Shown: positions 44,001 through 53,450, numbered from the stretch's first letter. The stretch is DNA of 64,000 bases from Albidovulum marisflavi (GCF_025751435.1 NZ_JAOWKY010000005.1:216388-280387), one strand, 5' to 3'. The notes: generated by a model from the letters alone, not told the origin. Numbers and translations: made by a program.

Positions 44001-45110
44001 ATGTCATTCATCAAGCAATATATCGAACAGGAGAAGCTAAACCGCCGAAACTTCCTGTTTGCTTCGGCGGCGGGCTTGGGTGGCCTTGCGGCGGGCGGAA
44101 TGTTCGGCCCCGGCATGGCGCGGGCCGCCATCGCGGACCCCACGATCGCGTGGAGCTACCGCAACCGGACCAACCCGTACTGGAACGAGATCGTCTCGGG
44201 CGGTGAGGCCTTCGTTGAAGGCCTCGGCATGAGCAAGGATGCCTTGGTGCACCTGATCAACGAGGGCTCTTCGGAGAAATCACTTGCGGACGTGAAGTCG
44301 CTGCTTGCTCGCACCAACGGGGAGCTGGCCCTGGCGATCGACACCAACGACGCGCCGAACTGCCGACCGATTGTCGAGGCCGTCGCTGCGGCTGGCGGCT
44401 ACGTCTCGACCATCTGGAACAAGACGGACGATCTACATCCCTGGGATTTCGGCGACAACTACGTGAGCCACATGACGTGGTCCGACGAAAAGCCGGCCGA
44501 AGAAACCGCACGCATCCTTTTGAATGCGATGGGCGGCAAGGGTGGCGTTGTCCATCTTGGCGGCATCGCGTCCAACAACCCGGCAATCGAACGCCTTCAG
44601 GGTCTCAAGAATGCGCTGAAGGATTATCCGGATGTCGAGCTTCTGGCAGCTGAGCCGGCGGACTGGGATACTCAGAAAGCGAACCAGGTCATGTCCGGCT
44701 TCCTCACGCGATTCGGGGATGAAATCACCGGCGTCCACTGTGCGAACGACACCATCGCCTATGGTGTGATCGAAGCACTGCGCGCCGAGGGAATAGAGGA
44801 CATGCCGATCGTCTCCTACGACGGCAACCCGCAGGCCGTGCAACTGATTGCCGAGCGCAAGATCCTCGCCACGGTGTTCACCAATCCGCACTGGGGCGGC
44901 GGCATCTCGGCATCGCTCGCCTACCACGCGGCGACCGGAGCGTTCAAGCCATCGGACGAGCCGAACGAGCATCGCGAGTTCTATGGCCCGACCATCATGG
45001 TCACGCCGGAGGATGCCGTCGAGTTCAAGGCCAAGTACCTTGATAATGTGCCGACCTATGATTGGACCGACTACTGGGGTCCGTCGAACGGTCAAATCCA
45101 GTACAAGTGA
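44001..45110 (+). CDS. ABC transporter sugar-binding protein (CUT2 type) with Tat signal
   Basis: A 369-residue periplasmic receptor of the ribose/galactose-binding family. The N-terminus has a twin-arginine signal, NRRNFLFASAAGLGGLAAGG, so it is exported folded via Tat. The mature part has two lobes with hinge-type repeats: NPYWNEIVSGGEAFVEGLGM, LALAIDTNDAPNCRPIVEAV, VHCANDTIAYGVIEALRAEG and MPIVSYDGNPQAVQLIAERK. It begins an eight-gene run ending at 53386. A hairpin separates it from the permease gene. Confidence 0.92.
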   Translation: MSFIKQYIEQEKLNRRNFLFASAAGLGGLAAGGMFGPGMARAAIADPTIAWSYRNRTNPYWNEIVSGGEAFVEGLGMSKDALVHLINEGSSEKSLADVKSLLARTNGELALAIDTNDAPNCRPIVEAVAAAGGYVSTIWNKTDDLHPWDFGDNYVSHMTWSDEKPAEETARILLNAMGGKGGVVHLGGIASNNPAIERLQGLKNALKDYPDVELLAAEPADWDTQKANQVMSGFLTRFGDEITGVHCANDTIAYGVIEALRAEGIEDMPIVSYDGNPQAVQLIAERKILATVFTNPHWGGGISASLAYHAATGAFKPSDEPNEHREFYGPTIMVTPEDAVEFKAKYLDNVPTYDWTDYWGPSNGQIQYK

Positions 45111-45117
45111 TGCGTTG

Positions 45118-45143
45118 TAGGGAGCGGCAACTGCCGCTCCCTA
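45118..45143 (+). terminator. Strong intercistronic hairpin after the CUT2 receptor gene
   Basis: TAGGGAGCGG (45118-45127) pairs with CCGCTCCCTA (45134-45143); two further A-T/C-G pairs can close towards the loop. It starts seven bases after the receptor stop. Like the hairpin at 38823 it probably keeps receptor mRNA more abundant than the downstream message. Confidence 0.65.
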
Positions 45144-45179
45144 TTACCACACCACGCCAATCAAGTCCGGGAGGAGCGC

Positions 45180-46145
45180 GTGAACGGCATTCTGAGCCGC
45201 GAGACCCTAGTTAAATGGGCCCCGCTGATGGTTCTTCTTATCCTGGTCCTGTTCTTCACCGTTCTGGAGCCGCGGTTCCTTTCGGTGCGAAACCTCGCGC
45301 GAATTTCTGTCTCGGCGGCGCCGGCACTCATGGTGGCGCTTGGCGTTACCTTCATCATCATCATGGGCTCCATCGATCTGTCGATGGAAGGAACCGTCAG
45401 TGTCTCGGCTGTAATTTTCGCGTTCGCCTTTCTCTATCTGGGCGGTACCTTGTTCGGTTTGGCGTGGCTGGCCTTGCCGCTGGCGGTCCTCGTTGGTGCG
45501 GTGATCGGCCTGATCAACGGGATCGTTCACGTGAAGCTAAGGATTCCCTCCTTCATGGCATCACTGGCCATGGGGTTCGTCGGGACGGGTCTTGCGTTGC
45601 TTCTCACCGGCGGCGACCGCATCCGCGTCGAGGATGAGGCGTTCCGCGGCCTTCTGACCGAACGGTGGCTGGGCTTCCCGATAATGGTCTATGTCGCGAT
45701 TGCCTTCGTTCTTGTCGGCTGGTTCATCCAGTCCCGCACCACGCTGGGTCGCAACTTCTACGCCGTCGGCGGCGGCGAGGAACTGGCCCATGCGTCAGGC
45801 CTGAACGTCAGCAAGGTCCGTATCCTGGGCTTTATGCTGGCCGGAATGTTCTATGCGGTCGGCGCGCTGCTTGCCGTGGCGCGCATCGGCATCGCCGAAA
45901 CAGCAACCGGAAACAATTTCATGTTCATGTCGATCACCTCCGTCGTCGTCGGCGGCACGGCGCTCTGGGGAGGCATCGGCGGCGTTTGGAATACCCTTGT
46001 CGGTGTGCTGATCGTCAACGTGATCGGAAACGGAATGGTGGTGATCGGATTGCCCGGATACGTTCAGGATGCCGTTCTTGGTCTTCTGGTGATCGTGGCT
46101 GTGGTTCTGTCCACTGACCGCAAATCCATCAGTTTCGTGAAATAG
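45180..46145 (+). CDS. ABC transporter permease (CUT2, RbsC type), copy 1
   Basis: A 321-residue membrane protein with eight to ten hydrophobic helices. RbsC-family features: MVALGVTFIIIMGSIDLSME, GTLFGLAWLALPLAVLVGAV, RTTLGRNFYAVGGGEELAHA and SITSVVVGGTALWGGIGGVW. GTG 45180 follows GGGAGGAG. A second permease of the same family is encoded at 47670-48611, so the channel may be a heterodimer. Confidence 0.93.
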   Translation: MNGILSRETLVKWAPLMVLLILVLFFTVLEPRFLSVRNLARISVSAAPALMVALGVTFIIIMGSIDLSMEGTVSVSAVIFAFAFLYLGGTLFGLAWLALPLAVLVGAVIGLINGIVHVKLRIPSFMASLAMGFVGTGLALLLTGGDRIRVEDEAFRGLLTERWLGFPIMVYVAIAFVLVGWFIQSRTTLGRNFYAVGGGEELAHASGLNVSKVRILGFMLAGMFYAVGALLAVARIGIAETATGNNFMFMSITSVVVGGTALWGGIGGVWNTLVGVLIVNVIGNGMVVIGLPGYVQDAVLGLLVIVAVVLSTDRKSISFVK

Positions 46146-46154
46146 GGGCCGACC

Positions 46155-47660
46155 ATGTACGAACTTTGCAAGGTCGACAAGAAATTCCCGGGTGTCCACG
46201 CGCTCAAGGAAGTGGATTTCTTCATCGGGCGAGGCGAGATTGTGGGGCTCGTCGGTGAAAACGGCGCCGGCAAGTCCACTCTGATGAAGGTGATCTACGG
46301 CGCTTACCAGCCGGACGGCGGCACCGTCACCATCGACGGCAAGGCGGTGCGCTTCCAGAATCCGCGCCAGGCCATGGAGCATGGCATCGGCATGGTGTTC
46401 CAGGAACAGTCCCTGATAACGAACCTGACGGTGATGGAGAACATCTTTCTGGGCTTCGAACAGCAGTTCGTGAAATTCGGTGTCGTCCAGTGGAAAGCCA
46501 TGGCAGTCGCCGCCAGCAAGCAGCTTGCCAAGGTCAAGCTCGACATCGATCCTTCGACGATCACCGCCCAGCTGTCGTTCGCGCAGCGGCAGCTGGTGGA
46601 GCTGGCCAAGGTTCTGACGTTGGAAGAACGCGTGGACGGCGATCTGGTTATTCTTCTGGACGAACCGACGAGCGTTCTGGCGCGCGAGGAGGTGGAACTC
46701 CTGTTTAAGCTCGTCCGGGATCTGACCAGCCGGGCTTCGTTCATCTTCGTGAGCCACCGCATGGATGAGGTGCTGGAGCTTTCGGACCGCGTCTATGTCA
46801 TGAAGGATGGCGCTGTTGTCGATGTGGTGAGCCAGGCGGATGCAAGGATCGAGACAATTCAGCACAAGATGGTGGGGCGCAACGTCGATAAGGAATACTA
46901 CCGCGAGCAGAAGCAAAAGCCTTACCGGCCGGATCAGGCCTTGGTGAAGTTCGACCGTGTCTCGGTCAACGGCAAGTACGAGGACATAAGTTTCGACCTG
47001 CACCGGGGTGAGGTGCTGTGCCTCGTCGGGACGGAGGGTTCCGGGCGCGAGGCCATTCTCCGTACGGTCTTCGGGCTGGAAACGCCGACGTCGGGCACCG
47101 TTTCCATCAAGGGCAGTGAAATCCGCAAGTTCAGCGCGCAGAGCGGTGTGGAACGTGGCGTTGGTTACGTGCCCCGGGAGCGCAAGGTCGAAGGCATCGT
47201 CGCCGGTATGAACGTTTACGAGAACATGACGCTGAGCCAGATGAAGAACTATTCGTCGGCGGGTGTGCTGCGCATCGGCGAGGAAAAGGATCTCGCCAGG
47301 AAATGGGTGGACCGTCTGGCGATCAAGACGCCATCGGTCTTCAAGGATTGCGGAGGCCTATCGGGCGGCAATCAGCAGAAAGTCGTACTCGCCAAATGGC
47401 GGTCCGGCGGCTCCGACATCATCCTGCTCGATCATCCGACGCGCGGGCTTGATATCGGCGCCAAGGAGGATGTCTACGACATGGTCCGAGAGATGTGCGA
47501 CGACGGGGTCGGGATCATCCTTGTCGCGGACACACTCGAAGAGGCGATCGGCCTCAGCCACACCATTCTGGTCATCAAGGATGGCAAAGCCCAGCAGGTC
47601 TTCCACGGCAAGCCGGGTGACAAGCCCTCGCTTTACGACCTCGTCCATTACATGACCTGA
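46155..47660 (+). CDS. ABC transporter ATP-binding protein (CUT2, RbsA/XylG type)
   Basis: A 501-residue double ATPase. The first cassette has Walker A VGENGAGKSTLMKVIYG, Walker B VILLDEPTSVL and H-loop FVSHRMDEVLEL. The second begins near residue 260 with the degenerate Walker A GTEGSGREAILRTVFG, signature LSGGNQQKVVLAKW and LLDHPTRGLDIGAKEDVYDM. In the first cassette the LSGGQ signature is replaced by LSFAQRQLVELAKV, and Walker B is followed by SVLAREEV. These changes are common in RbsA-like proteins. Confidence 0.93.
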   Translation: MYELCKVDKKFPGVHALKEVDFFIGRGEIVGLVGENGAGKSTLMKVIYGAYQPDGGTVTIDGKAVRFQNPRQAMEHGIGMVFQEQSLITNLTVMENIFLGFEQQFVKFGVVQWKAMAVAASKQLAKVKLDIDPSTITAQLSFAQRQLVELAKVLTLEERVDGDLVILLDEPTSVLAREEVELLFKLVRDLTSRASFIFVSHRMDEVLELSDRVYVMKDGAVVDVVSQADARIETIQHKMVGRNVDKEYYREQKQKPYRPDQALVKFDRVSVNGKYEDISFDLHRGEVLCLVGTEGSGREAILRTVFGLETPTSGTVSIKGSEIRKFSAQSGVERGVGYVPRERKVEGIVAGMNVYENMTLSQMKNYSSAGVLRIGEEKDLARKWVDRLAIKTPSVFKDCGGLSGGNQQKVVLAKWRSGGSDIILLDHPTRGLDIGAKEDVYDMVREMCDDGVGIILVADTLEEAIGLSHTILVIKDGKAQQVFHGKPGDKPSLYDLVHYMT

Positions 47661-47669
47661 GAGACGCCG

Positions 47670-48611
47670 ATGAACCTCGAACGCATAAAGCCGCATCTGC
47701 CCTGGATCACGCTGGTCTCGCTCGTCCTCATCGTGGGCATCGGAGACAGCAACTTCCTGCGTCCGCACAACCTGATATCGATGGTCGCGGACATCATGCC
47801 ACTCTTCATCATGGCACTGGGCATGACGCTCGTCATCTTCATCGGCGGCATCGACCTTTCTGCGCAATCTGTCGCGAACATGACGACGGTGGTCGCGACA
47901 GTTGCGCTGCCGACCTTCGGGATCGGGGCCGCCCTGCTTTGCGTTGTTGCCGGGCTGGCCATCGGGGCCATCTCCGGCTTCATAACAACGAAGTTGTTCG
48001 TCCCCTCGTTCGTGTCCACACTTGCGATGGGCGGCGTCGCCTATTCCGCGGCGCAGTATCTTTCAGGCGAACGCGCGCTCTACATGGACGCGACCTTGCG
48101 GGATGGCGCCTTCGGCTGGATGGTCGGTTCGTCCTTTGGCATCCCGCACGAAATCTTCCTCGGCGCGGTCCTTTTGCTCGGCACGCTGTTTCTGCAGTCG
48201 AGAACGACATTCGGGCGCGCCTTGAAGGCGGTCGGTGCGGGTGAACTTGCAGCCGTGGCTTCGGGGCTGAGTGTTACGCGCATCAAGGTGCTTGCCTTCG
48301 CGCTTTCCGGCATGCTCGCCGCCATTGCGGGGCTCTTGTTCTCAGTCAAGCTGTCGGGCGGCTCACCGACGCTCGCCAACGGATTTCTGCTGCCTGCGAT
48401 TGTGGCCGTCCTCGTCGGTGGAACGCCGCTGACGGGTGGTGTCGGCGGCGTGGTCAACACGTTGATCGGGACGTTGATCGTCGCGGTCATCCGTGCCTCG
48501 ATGCTCTACTTCGAGATCGACGCCACGATGCAGCAAATGATCTTCGGGATCATCCTTATCATCGCGATCGCCTCCACCATTGACCGCAGCAAACTGCGGG
48601 TCGTGAAGTAG
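47670..48611 (+). CDS. ABC transporter permease (CUT2, RbsC type), copy 2
   Basis: A 313-residue permease of the same family as the one at 45180: ALGMTLVIFIGGIDLSAQSV, AVGAGELAAVASGLSVTRIK, AIVAVLVGGTPLTGGVGGVV. Eight or more hydrophobic helices. Ten bases separate it from the ATPase gene and 13 from the following dehydrogenase. Confidence 0.93.
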   Translation: MNLERIKPHLPWITLVSLVLIVGIGDSNFLRPHNLISMVADIMPLFIMALGMTLVIFIGGIDLSAQSVANMTTVVATVALPTFGIGAALLCVVAGLAIGAISGFITTKLFVPSFVSTLAMGGVAYSAAQYLSGERALYMDATLRDGAFGWMVGSSFGIPHEIFLGAVLLLGTLFLQSRTTFGRALKAVGAGELAAVASGLSVTRIKVLAFALSGMLAAIAGLLFSVKLSGGSPTLANGFLLPAIVAVLVGGTPLTGGVGGVVNTLIGTLIVAVIRASMLYFEIDATMQQMIFGIILIIAIASTIDRSKLRVVK

Positions 48612-48623
48612 GAGAGCGGGCGG

Positions 48624-49649
48624 GTGAAGGTAGCGGTCCTGACAAAGCCTGGATGCTTCGCGATGGAGGAGCGACCGGTTCCACGGCCGGGACGTGGCGA
48701 GGCGCTGATCCGGGTGACCCGTGTCGGCATATGCGGGACCGATCTGCACATTTTCGACGGCCACTATGCCGCGGACAGCCTGCCCATGGTGCCCGGCCAC
48801 GAATTCACCGGGCGGATAGAAGATCTGGGGCCGGAGGTGACCGGGCTCACTATTGGTAGCAAGGCGGTCGTCGATATGAATATCGGCTGCGGAAACTGCT
48901 ATTGGTGCCGTCGCAACGAAGTCCTCAACTGCCCCGAGATGCGGCAGATCGGGATCACCACGGACGGGGCCTTTGCCGAATACGTGGTCGTGCCTGCCAG
49001 GCTGGTCATCCCTGCGCCGGATCATATCCCCGATGAGGTTCTGGCGCTGACCGAGCCGCTTGCCTGTGTCGTGCGCGCTGCCCGCAAGGCGCAGGTAACG
49101 TTCGGGCAATCGGTCGTGGTCATCGGTGCGGGACCCATCGGCAACCTGCATGTGCAGCTTATGCGGACGATCGGCGCCGCGCCGATCATCGTCAGCGATC
49201 TATCCGAAGACCGTGTCCAGGCGGCGATTGAGGCGGGCGCAGATGCCGGCACCTCGGATCCCGATGCGCTGAGGGACATCGTGATGAAGGCGACGGGGGG
49301 ACGAGGGGCTGACATTGTCATTGAAAGTGTCGGCCATCCAGCGCTTTACCGGCAGGCCACCGAGCTGATCCGCAAGGGCGGGCACATCGCCGCATTCGGT
49401 CTGACCGGGCCCGAGGCGGAGCTGCCGCTGCCGATCCTGCAAACGATCCTTCAGGAGAACTCGGTCAAGGGTTCGGTCGCCGGGATGGGGCCGGACATGC
49501 ACGACGCGCTGACGCTGCTGGTCCACGGACGCGTCAAGACAGGGGCGTTTACCGGCACCAGCTTCCCGCTGGCGAAGATCCAGACAGCCTTCGACACGAT
49601 CCGCGATCGCCCTTCGGACCTCAAGACGCAGATCGTGATTGGTGAATGA
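48624..49649 (+). CDS. Zinc-dependent alcohol/sorbitol-type dehydrogenase
   Basis: A 341-residue MDR dehydrogenase with full zinc sites: VGICGTDLHIFDGHY and VPGHEFTGRI for the catalytic metal, GCGNCYWCRRNEVLNC for the structural one, and NAD(P)-binding VVVIGAGPIGNLHVQL. It would oxidise a secondary alcohol or polyol. Start GTG 48624 follows AGGAGAG. Directly downstream of the CUT2 transporter genes, so an early step on the imported polyol is likely. Confidence 0.88.
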   Translation: MKVAVLTKPGCFAMEERPVPRPGRGEALIRVTRVGICGTDLHIFDGHYAADSLPMVPGHEFTGRIEDLGPEVTGLTIGSKAVVDMNIGCGNCYWCRRNEVLNCPEMRQIGITTDGAFAEYVVVPARLVIPAPDHIPDEVLALTEPLACVVRAARKAQVTFGQSVVVIGAGPIGNLHVQLMRTIGAAPIIVSDLSEDRVQAAIEAGADAGTSDPDALRDIVMKATGGRGADIVIESVGHPALYRQATELIRKGGHIAAFGLTGPEAELPLPILQTILQENSVKGSVAGMGPDMHDALTLLVHGRVKTGAFTGTSFPLAKIQTAFDTIRDRPSDLKTQIVIGE

Positions 49650-49660
49650 AGGAGGAGCCG

Positions 49661-50224
49661 ATGAAGACGGAAGCCTACACATCCCGGCCCGACGGCATGA
49701 TCCCCAACAGCCGTTTTCCGCTGCTTGTCCATCGAAACGCGCTCCCCGGCGGTGGAGCCGAGGCCGTGAAAGCACGATTCCGTGCGAACGGCTGGGGCAA
49801 CAACTGGGAGTATCCCGGGGTCTATCACTACCCGCACTTTCATTCGACGACGCACGAATGCCTGGGGTGCGCCCGTGGCTGGATGGCGTTTCGCCTTTCG
49901 GTGGGCCAGGGCGGCTGGACGACGCTGCGGGTCGATGCGGGCGACGTGATCGTCATGCCTGCTGGCGTCAGCCACGAACATGTGGACGCGTCCGAGGACA
50001 TCCTGATGTGCGGCGGCTACGCCGGCGGGCGCGACTGGGACAATATCCAGGAGGCGCATCTGACGCCTGAACTTTACCAAATCGCGTGCAAGTCCATCAT
50101 GAGCTTACCGATCCCGGACAGGGATCCGGCGACCGGAGAGCCGATGTACGACTGGCACGATGCCTCTTCATCCGTCGACGGCGGTTGGAACGAATGGCGG
50201 GACGGTCTGAACGCGACCACCTGA
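49661..50224 (+). CDS. Cupin domain protein
   Basis: A 187-residue cupin. Motif 1 is visible as YHYPHFHSTTHECLGCARG, motif 2 as VDAGDVIVMPAGVSHEHVDA; the His/Glu set would bind one metal. It resembles YjlB-type cupins of unknown role. ATG 49661 has GGAGGAG at ideal spacing; an ATG at 49646 overlaps the previous stop. Position between two dehydrogenases suggests an isomerase or sugar-acid function. Confidence 0.85.
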   Translation: MKTEAYTSRPDGMIPNSRFPLLVHRNALPGGGAEAVKARFRANGWGNNWEYPGVYHYPHFHSTTHECLGCARGWMAFRLSVGQGGWTTLRVDAGDVIVMPAGVSHEHVDASEDILMCGGYAGGRDWDNIQEAHLTPELYQIACKSIMSLPIPDRDPATGEPMYDWHDASSSVDGGWNEWRDGLNATT

Positions 50225-50271
50225 CCCCTGAAGCCGAGCCGCGCCGAGGCGCGGACAGAAGGAGAAAACTG

Positions 50272-51774
50272 ATGGACAAAAGAAGCACCAGGCTGTCGCT
50301 CCCGGAAGCGCCCAGAAACTTTGGCTTTTACGTCGATGGCAAGTCCGTGCCCGCAGGCGACCGGGAGCTGTTCGAGCGCACCTCGCCCGGTCATGGCGTG
50401 GCCGTAACCCGCATTCCAAAGTGCACCGCCGCGGATCTCGACATGGCAGTGGACGCCGCACGGCGCGCCTTCGACGACCGCCGCTGGTCCGGGTTGAACG
50501 GGCAGGCGCGGGCGGCGGTGCTGCTCAGGGCGGGGGCGCTGATCCGCGAACGGGCCGAGGAAATCGCCTATTGGGAAACGCTTGAAAACGGCAAACCGAT
50601 TTCTCAGGCTCGGGCAGAGGTGATGGGCTGCGCCGACATGTACGAATATGCCAGCGGCCTCGCCCGGAGCCTGCATGGGGACAGCTTCAACAATCTCGGG
50701 GACGGGATGTTCGGCCTGGTCACGCGTGAACCGGTTGGCGTCGTCGGCATCATCACGCCCTGGAACTTCCCGTTCCTGATCCTGTGCGAACGTGTGCCCT
50801 ACATCCTGGCGTCCGGCTGCACCATCGTGGCGAAGCCGTCCGAGGTGACCAGCGCCACCACGCTGATCCTGGCGGAGATTATGACCGAGGCGGGCCTGCC
50901 CGACGGGTGCATGAATGTCGTCACCGGATCTGGCTCCACCATCGGCCAGGCCCTGATCGAGCATCCGCGCGTGGACATGCTGTCCTTCACCGGGTCGACA
51001 GCCGTGGGGCGGCGTGTGGTCGAAGCTGCGGGAAAATCGAACTTCAAGAAGCTCGGGCTCGAGCTTGGCGGGAAGAACCCCCAGATCGTCTTCGCCGATG
51101 CGGACCTGGACGACGCAGCCGACGGCGTGGCCTTCGGGATCGGTTTCAACACCGGGCAATGTTGTGTCTCTGGTTCGCGCCTGATCGTGGAGCGTTCGGT
51201 TGCAGATAAGTTCGCGGATATGGTCAAGGCGAAGTTTGCCAAGGTGCGCGTCGGCGACCCGCTGGACGAGGCGACGCAAATCGGGGCCATAACCACCGAG
51301 GCGCAAAACCGCGTCATCATGGACTACATCGCGCGCGGCCAGAATGAAGGCGCGCGGCTGATCTGCGGCGGCGAGCAGCTGGAGATAAGCGGCGGGCAAT
51401 ATATCGCGCCGACGCTCTTTGGCGACGTCACGCAAGACATGGCGATTGCGCGAGAGGAGATCTTTGGCCCGGTTCTCACGGTCATGCCGTTCGATACCGT
51501 CGAAGACGCCATCGCGATCGCGAACGATACGGAATACGGCTTGGCGGCAAGCGTTTGGACCAAGAACATCGACAAGGCCCTGATGGTGACGCGCCGCGTT
51601 CAGGCTGGTCGTTTCTGGGTCAACACGACGCTCGCCGGCGGCCCGGAGCTTCCGCTCGGCGGGTTCAAGCAATCGGGCTGGGGCCGCGAGGCGGGCGTGT
51701 ACGGCGTTGAAGAATATACGCAGATCAAGTCGGTCCATATCGAGATCGGCAAGCGTCAACCCTGGGTCGAATGA
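50272..51774 (+). CDS. NAD-dependent aldehyde dehydrogenase
   Basis: A 500-residue aldehyde dehydrogenase. VVGIITPWNFPFLILCERVP and KPSEVTSATTLILAE form the cofactor site, Glu264 in LELGGKNPQIVFAD is the base, Cys298 in NTGQCCVSGSRL the nucleophile, and REEIFGPVLTVMPF is conserved. ATG 50272 has AGAAGGAG upstream; the frame extends upstream through the cupin gene but without homology. Followed one base later by the second GMC gene, so it most likely oxidises the aldehyde made by that enzyme. Confidence 0.93.
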   Translation: MDKRSTRLSLPEAPRNFGFYVDGKSVPAGDRELFERTSPGHGVAVTRIPKCTAADLDMAVDAARRAFDDRRWSGLNGQARAAVLLRAGALIRERAEEIAYWETLENGKPISQARAEVMGCADMYEYASGLARSLHGDSFNNLGDGMFGLVTREPVGVVGIITPWNFPFLILCERVPYILASGCTIVAKPSEVTSATTLILAEIMTEAGLPDGCMNVVTGSGSTIGQALIEHPRVDMLSFTGSTAVGRRVVEAAGKSNFKKLGLELGGKNPQIVFADADLDDAADGVAFGIGFNTGQCCVSGSRLIVERSVADKFADMVKAKFAKVRVGDPLDEATQIGAITTEAQNRVIMDYIARGQNEGARLICGGEQLEISGGQYIAPTLFGDVTQDMAIAREEIFGPVLTVMPFDTVEDAIAIANDTEYGLAASVWTKNIDKALMVTRRVQAGRFWVNTTLAGGPELPLGGFKQSGWGREAGVYGVEEYTQIKSVHIEIGKRQPWVE

Positions 51775-51775
51775 G

Positions 51776-53386
51776 ATGGCTGGCAGCGGATTTGATTATG
51801 TTATCGTGGGCGGCGGGTCGTCGGGTTGTGTTCTGGCGAACCGGCTGTCCAAGGACAGCACCTGCCGCGTCCTGTTGCTGGAGGCCGGCGGGAGGGATTG
51901 GCATCCGCTGATCCACATGCCCGTTGGCTTCGCCAAAATGACCACCGGTCCCCATACCTGGGGCCTGGTCACCGTGCCGCAAAAACATGCGAACAACAGG
52001 GAAATTCCCTATGCGCAGGCGCGGGTGATCGGCGGTGGGTCGTCGATCAACGCGGAGGTCTTCACTCGCGGAAATCCGGCCGATTATGATCGCTGGGCCG
52101 CGGATGAGGGCGCCGAGGGATGGGCGTTCAAGGACATCCAGAAGTACTTTCTCAGGTCCGAGGGCAACACGATCCTGTCCGGTGACTGGCACGGCACGGA
52201 TGGCGAGCTGGGCGTTTCCAACATACCGGACCCGCAGCCCATGACGCGCGCCTTCGTGCAATCCTGCCAGGAACGCGGCATCCCCTACAATCCGGATTTC
52301 AATGGCAAGGTCCAGGAGGGCTCCGGGGTCTACCAGACGTCGACGAAGAATGGCCGCCGCTGCTCTGCCGCTGTCGGTTATCTGCGTCCGGCCCTCAAAC
52401 GCTCGAACCTCAAGGTCGAAACCGGCTGTCTGGTGCATCGCGTCGTCGTCGAAAACGGGCGTGCAACCGGGGTGGAATATTCGCGCAAGGACGGGGCCAA
52501 GACCATTGTTCGCGCCGATGTCGAGGTGCTGCTGACGGCGGGCGCCATCGGATCCCCGAAGTTGATGATGCTGTCCGGTCTGGGCCCGGCCGATCATTTG
52601 CGCAGTCACGGGATACGTGTTGCCGCGGATCTGCCGGGTGTCGGCGAAAACCTGAACGATCATTTCGGGATCGACATCGTCGCCGAACTGACCGGGCACC
52701 AAAGTCTGGACAAGTATAACAAGCCGCACTGGATGATCTGGGCCGGTGCCCAGTACTATCTGTTCGGATCAGGGCCGGTCACGTCGAACGTCGTCGAGGG
52801 TGGCGCCTTCTGGTATGCGGACACCTTGCAGCCTGTGCCGGACCTGCAGTTTCATTTCCTTGCCGGGGCAGGGGCCGAAGCGGGCGTGCCGAGCGTGCCG
52901 AAAGGGTCATCGGGTATAACGCTCAACAGCTATACGCTGCGTCCGAAGGCACGCGGCACGGTTCGGCTTCGTTCGGCTGACCCGGCAGCTTTGCCGCTGG
53001 TCGATCCGAACTTCCTGGGTCACCCTGACGATGTCAGGACATCGGTCGAAGGCGTCAAGATCAGCAAGGAAATCTTCAGTCAGCCGTCCCTGCAGAAACA
53101 CATCCGCAAGATCCGCTTCCCCGACGACGACGTGAAGACGCAGGCGGACTTCGAGGCCTATGCTCGGCAATATGGGCGCACATCCTATCACCCCACATGT
53201 ACCTGCAAGATGGGCGCAGAGACCGATCCGATGGCCGTCGTCGACCCGCGACTGCGGGTGCGTGGCGTCGATGGCCTGCGGATTTGCGACAGTTCGGTGA
53301 TGCCGAGCCTTGTCGGATCGAACACCAACGCGCCCACGATCATGATCGGCGAAAAGGCCTCGGATCTCATTCGCGGCAATCACTGA
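51776..53386 (+). CDS. GMC family FAD-dependent oxidoreductase, copy 2
   Basis: A 536-residue GMC alcohol dehydrogenase with DYVIVGGGSSGCVLANRLSK, ARVIGGGSSINAEVFTRGNP, LTAGAIGSPKLMMLSGLGPA and active-site HPTCTCKMG plus SNTNAPT. It is a paralogue of the protein at 35083-36732, sharing most motifs. In signature HPxxTCxMG it has Thr where copy 1 has Val-Gly. The ATG follows the aldehyde dehydrogenase stop after one base, implying tight coupling. A convergent terminator follows. Confidence 0.92.
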   Translation: MAGSGFDYVIVGGGSSGCVLANRLSKDSTCRVLLLEAGGRDWHPLIHMPVGFAKMTTGPHTWGLVTVPQKHANNREIPYAQARVIGGGSSINAEVFTRGNPADYDRWAADEGAEGWAFKDIQKYFLRSEGNTILSGDWHGTDGELGVSNIPDPQPMTRAFVQSCQERGIPYNPDFNGKVQEGSGVYQTSTKNGRRCSAAVGYLRPALKRSNLKVETGCLVHRVVVENGRATGVEYSRKDGAKTIVRADVEVLLTAGAIGSPKLMMLSGLGPADHLRSHGIRVAADLPGVGENLNDHFGIDIVAELTGHQSLDKYNKPHWMIWAGAQYYLFGSGPVTSNVVEGGAFWYADTLQPVPDLQFHFLAGAGAEAGVPSVPKGSSGITLNSYTLRPKARGTVRLRSADPAALPLVDPNFLGHPDDVRTSVEGVKISKEIFSQPSLQKHIRKIRFPDDDVKTQADFEAYARQYGRTSYHPTCTCKMGAETDPMAVVDPRLRVRGVDGLRICDSSVMPSLVGSNTNAPTIMIGEKASDLIRGNH

Positions 53387-53407
53387 ACCTTCGATCTCAC
53401 GGATTTC

Positions 53408-53428
53408 GGGCGGCCCTTTCGGCCGCCC
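53408..53428. terminator. Convergent terminator between GMC copy 2 and aldo-keto reductase
   Basis: GGGCGGCC-CTTTC-GGCCGCCC, a perfect 8-bp stem, in the 64-base gap between two converging genes, so it can serve both strands. A weak T-rich tract (TCTCATTTG) follows on the plus strand. Confidence 0.75.
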
Positions 53429-53450
53429 GTCTCATTTGCCTCTGGGCCGG

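Noticed and set aside
50074..51759. 561-codon minus-strand frame opposite the aldehyde dehydrogenase
   Set aside because: Mirrors the aldehyde dehydrogenase and has no ribosome site, motif or plausible neighbour.
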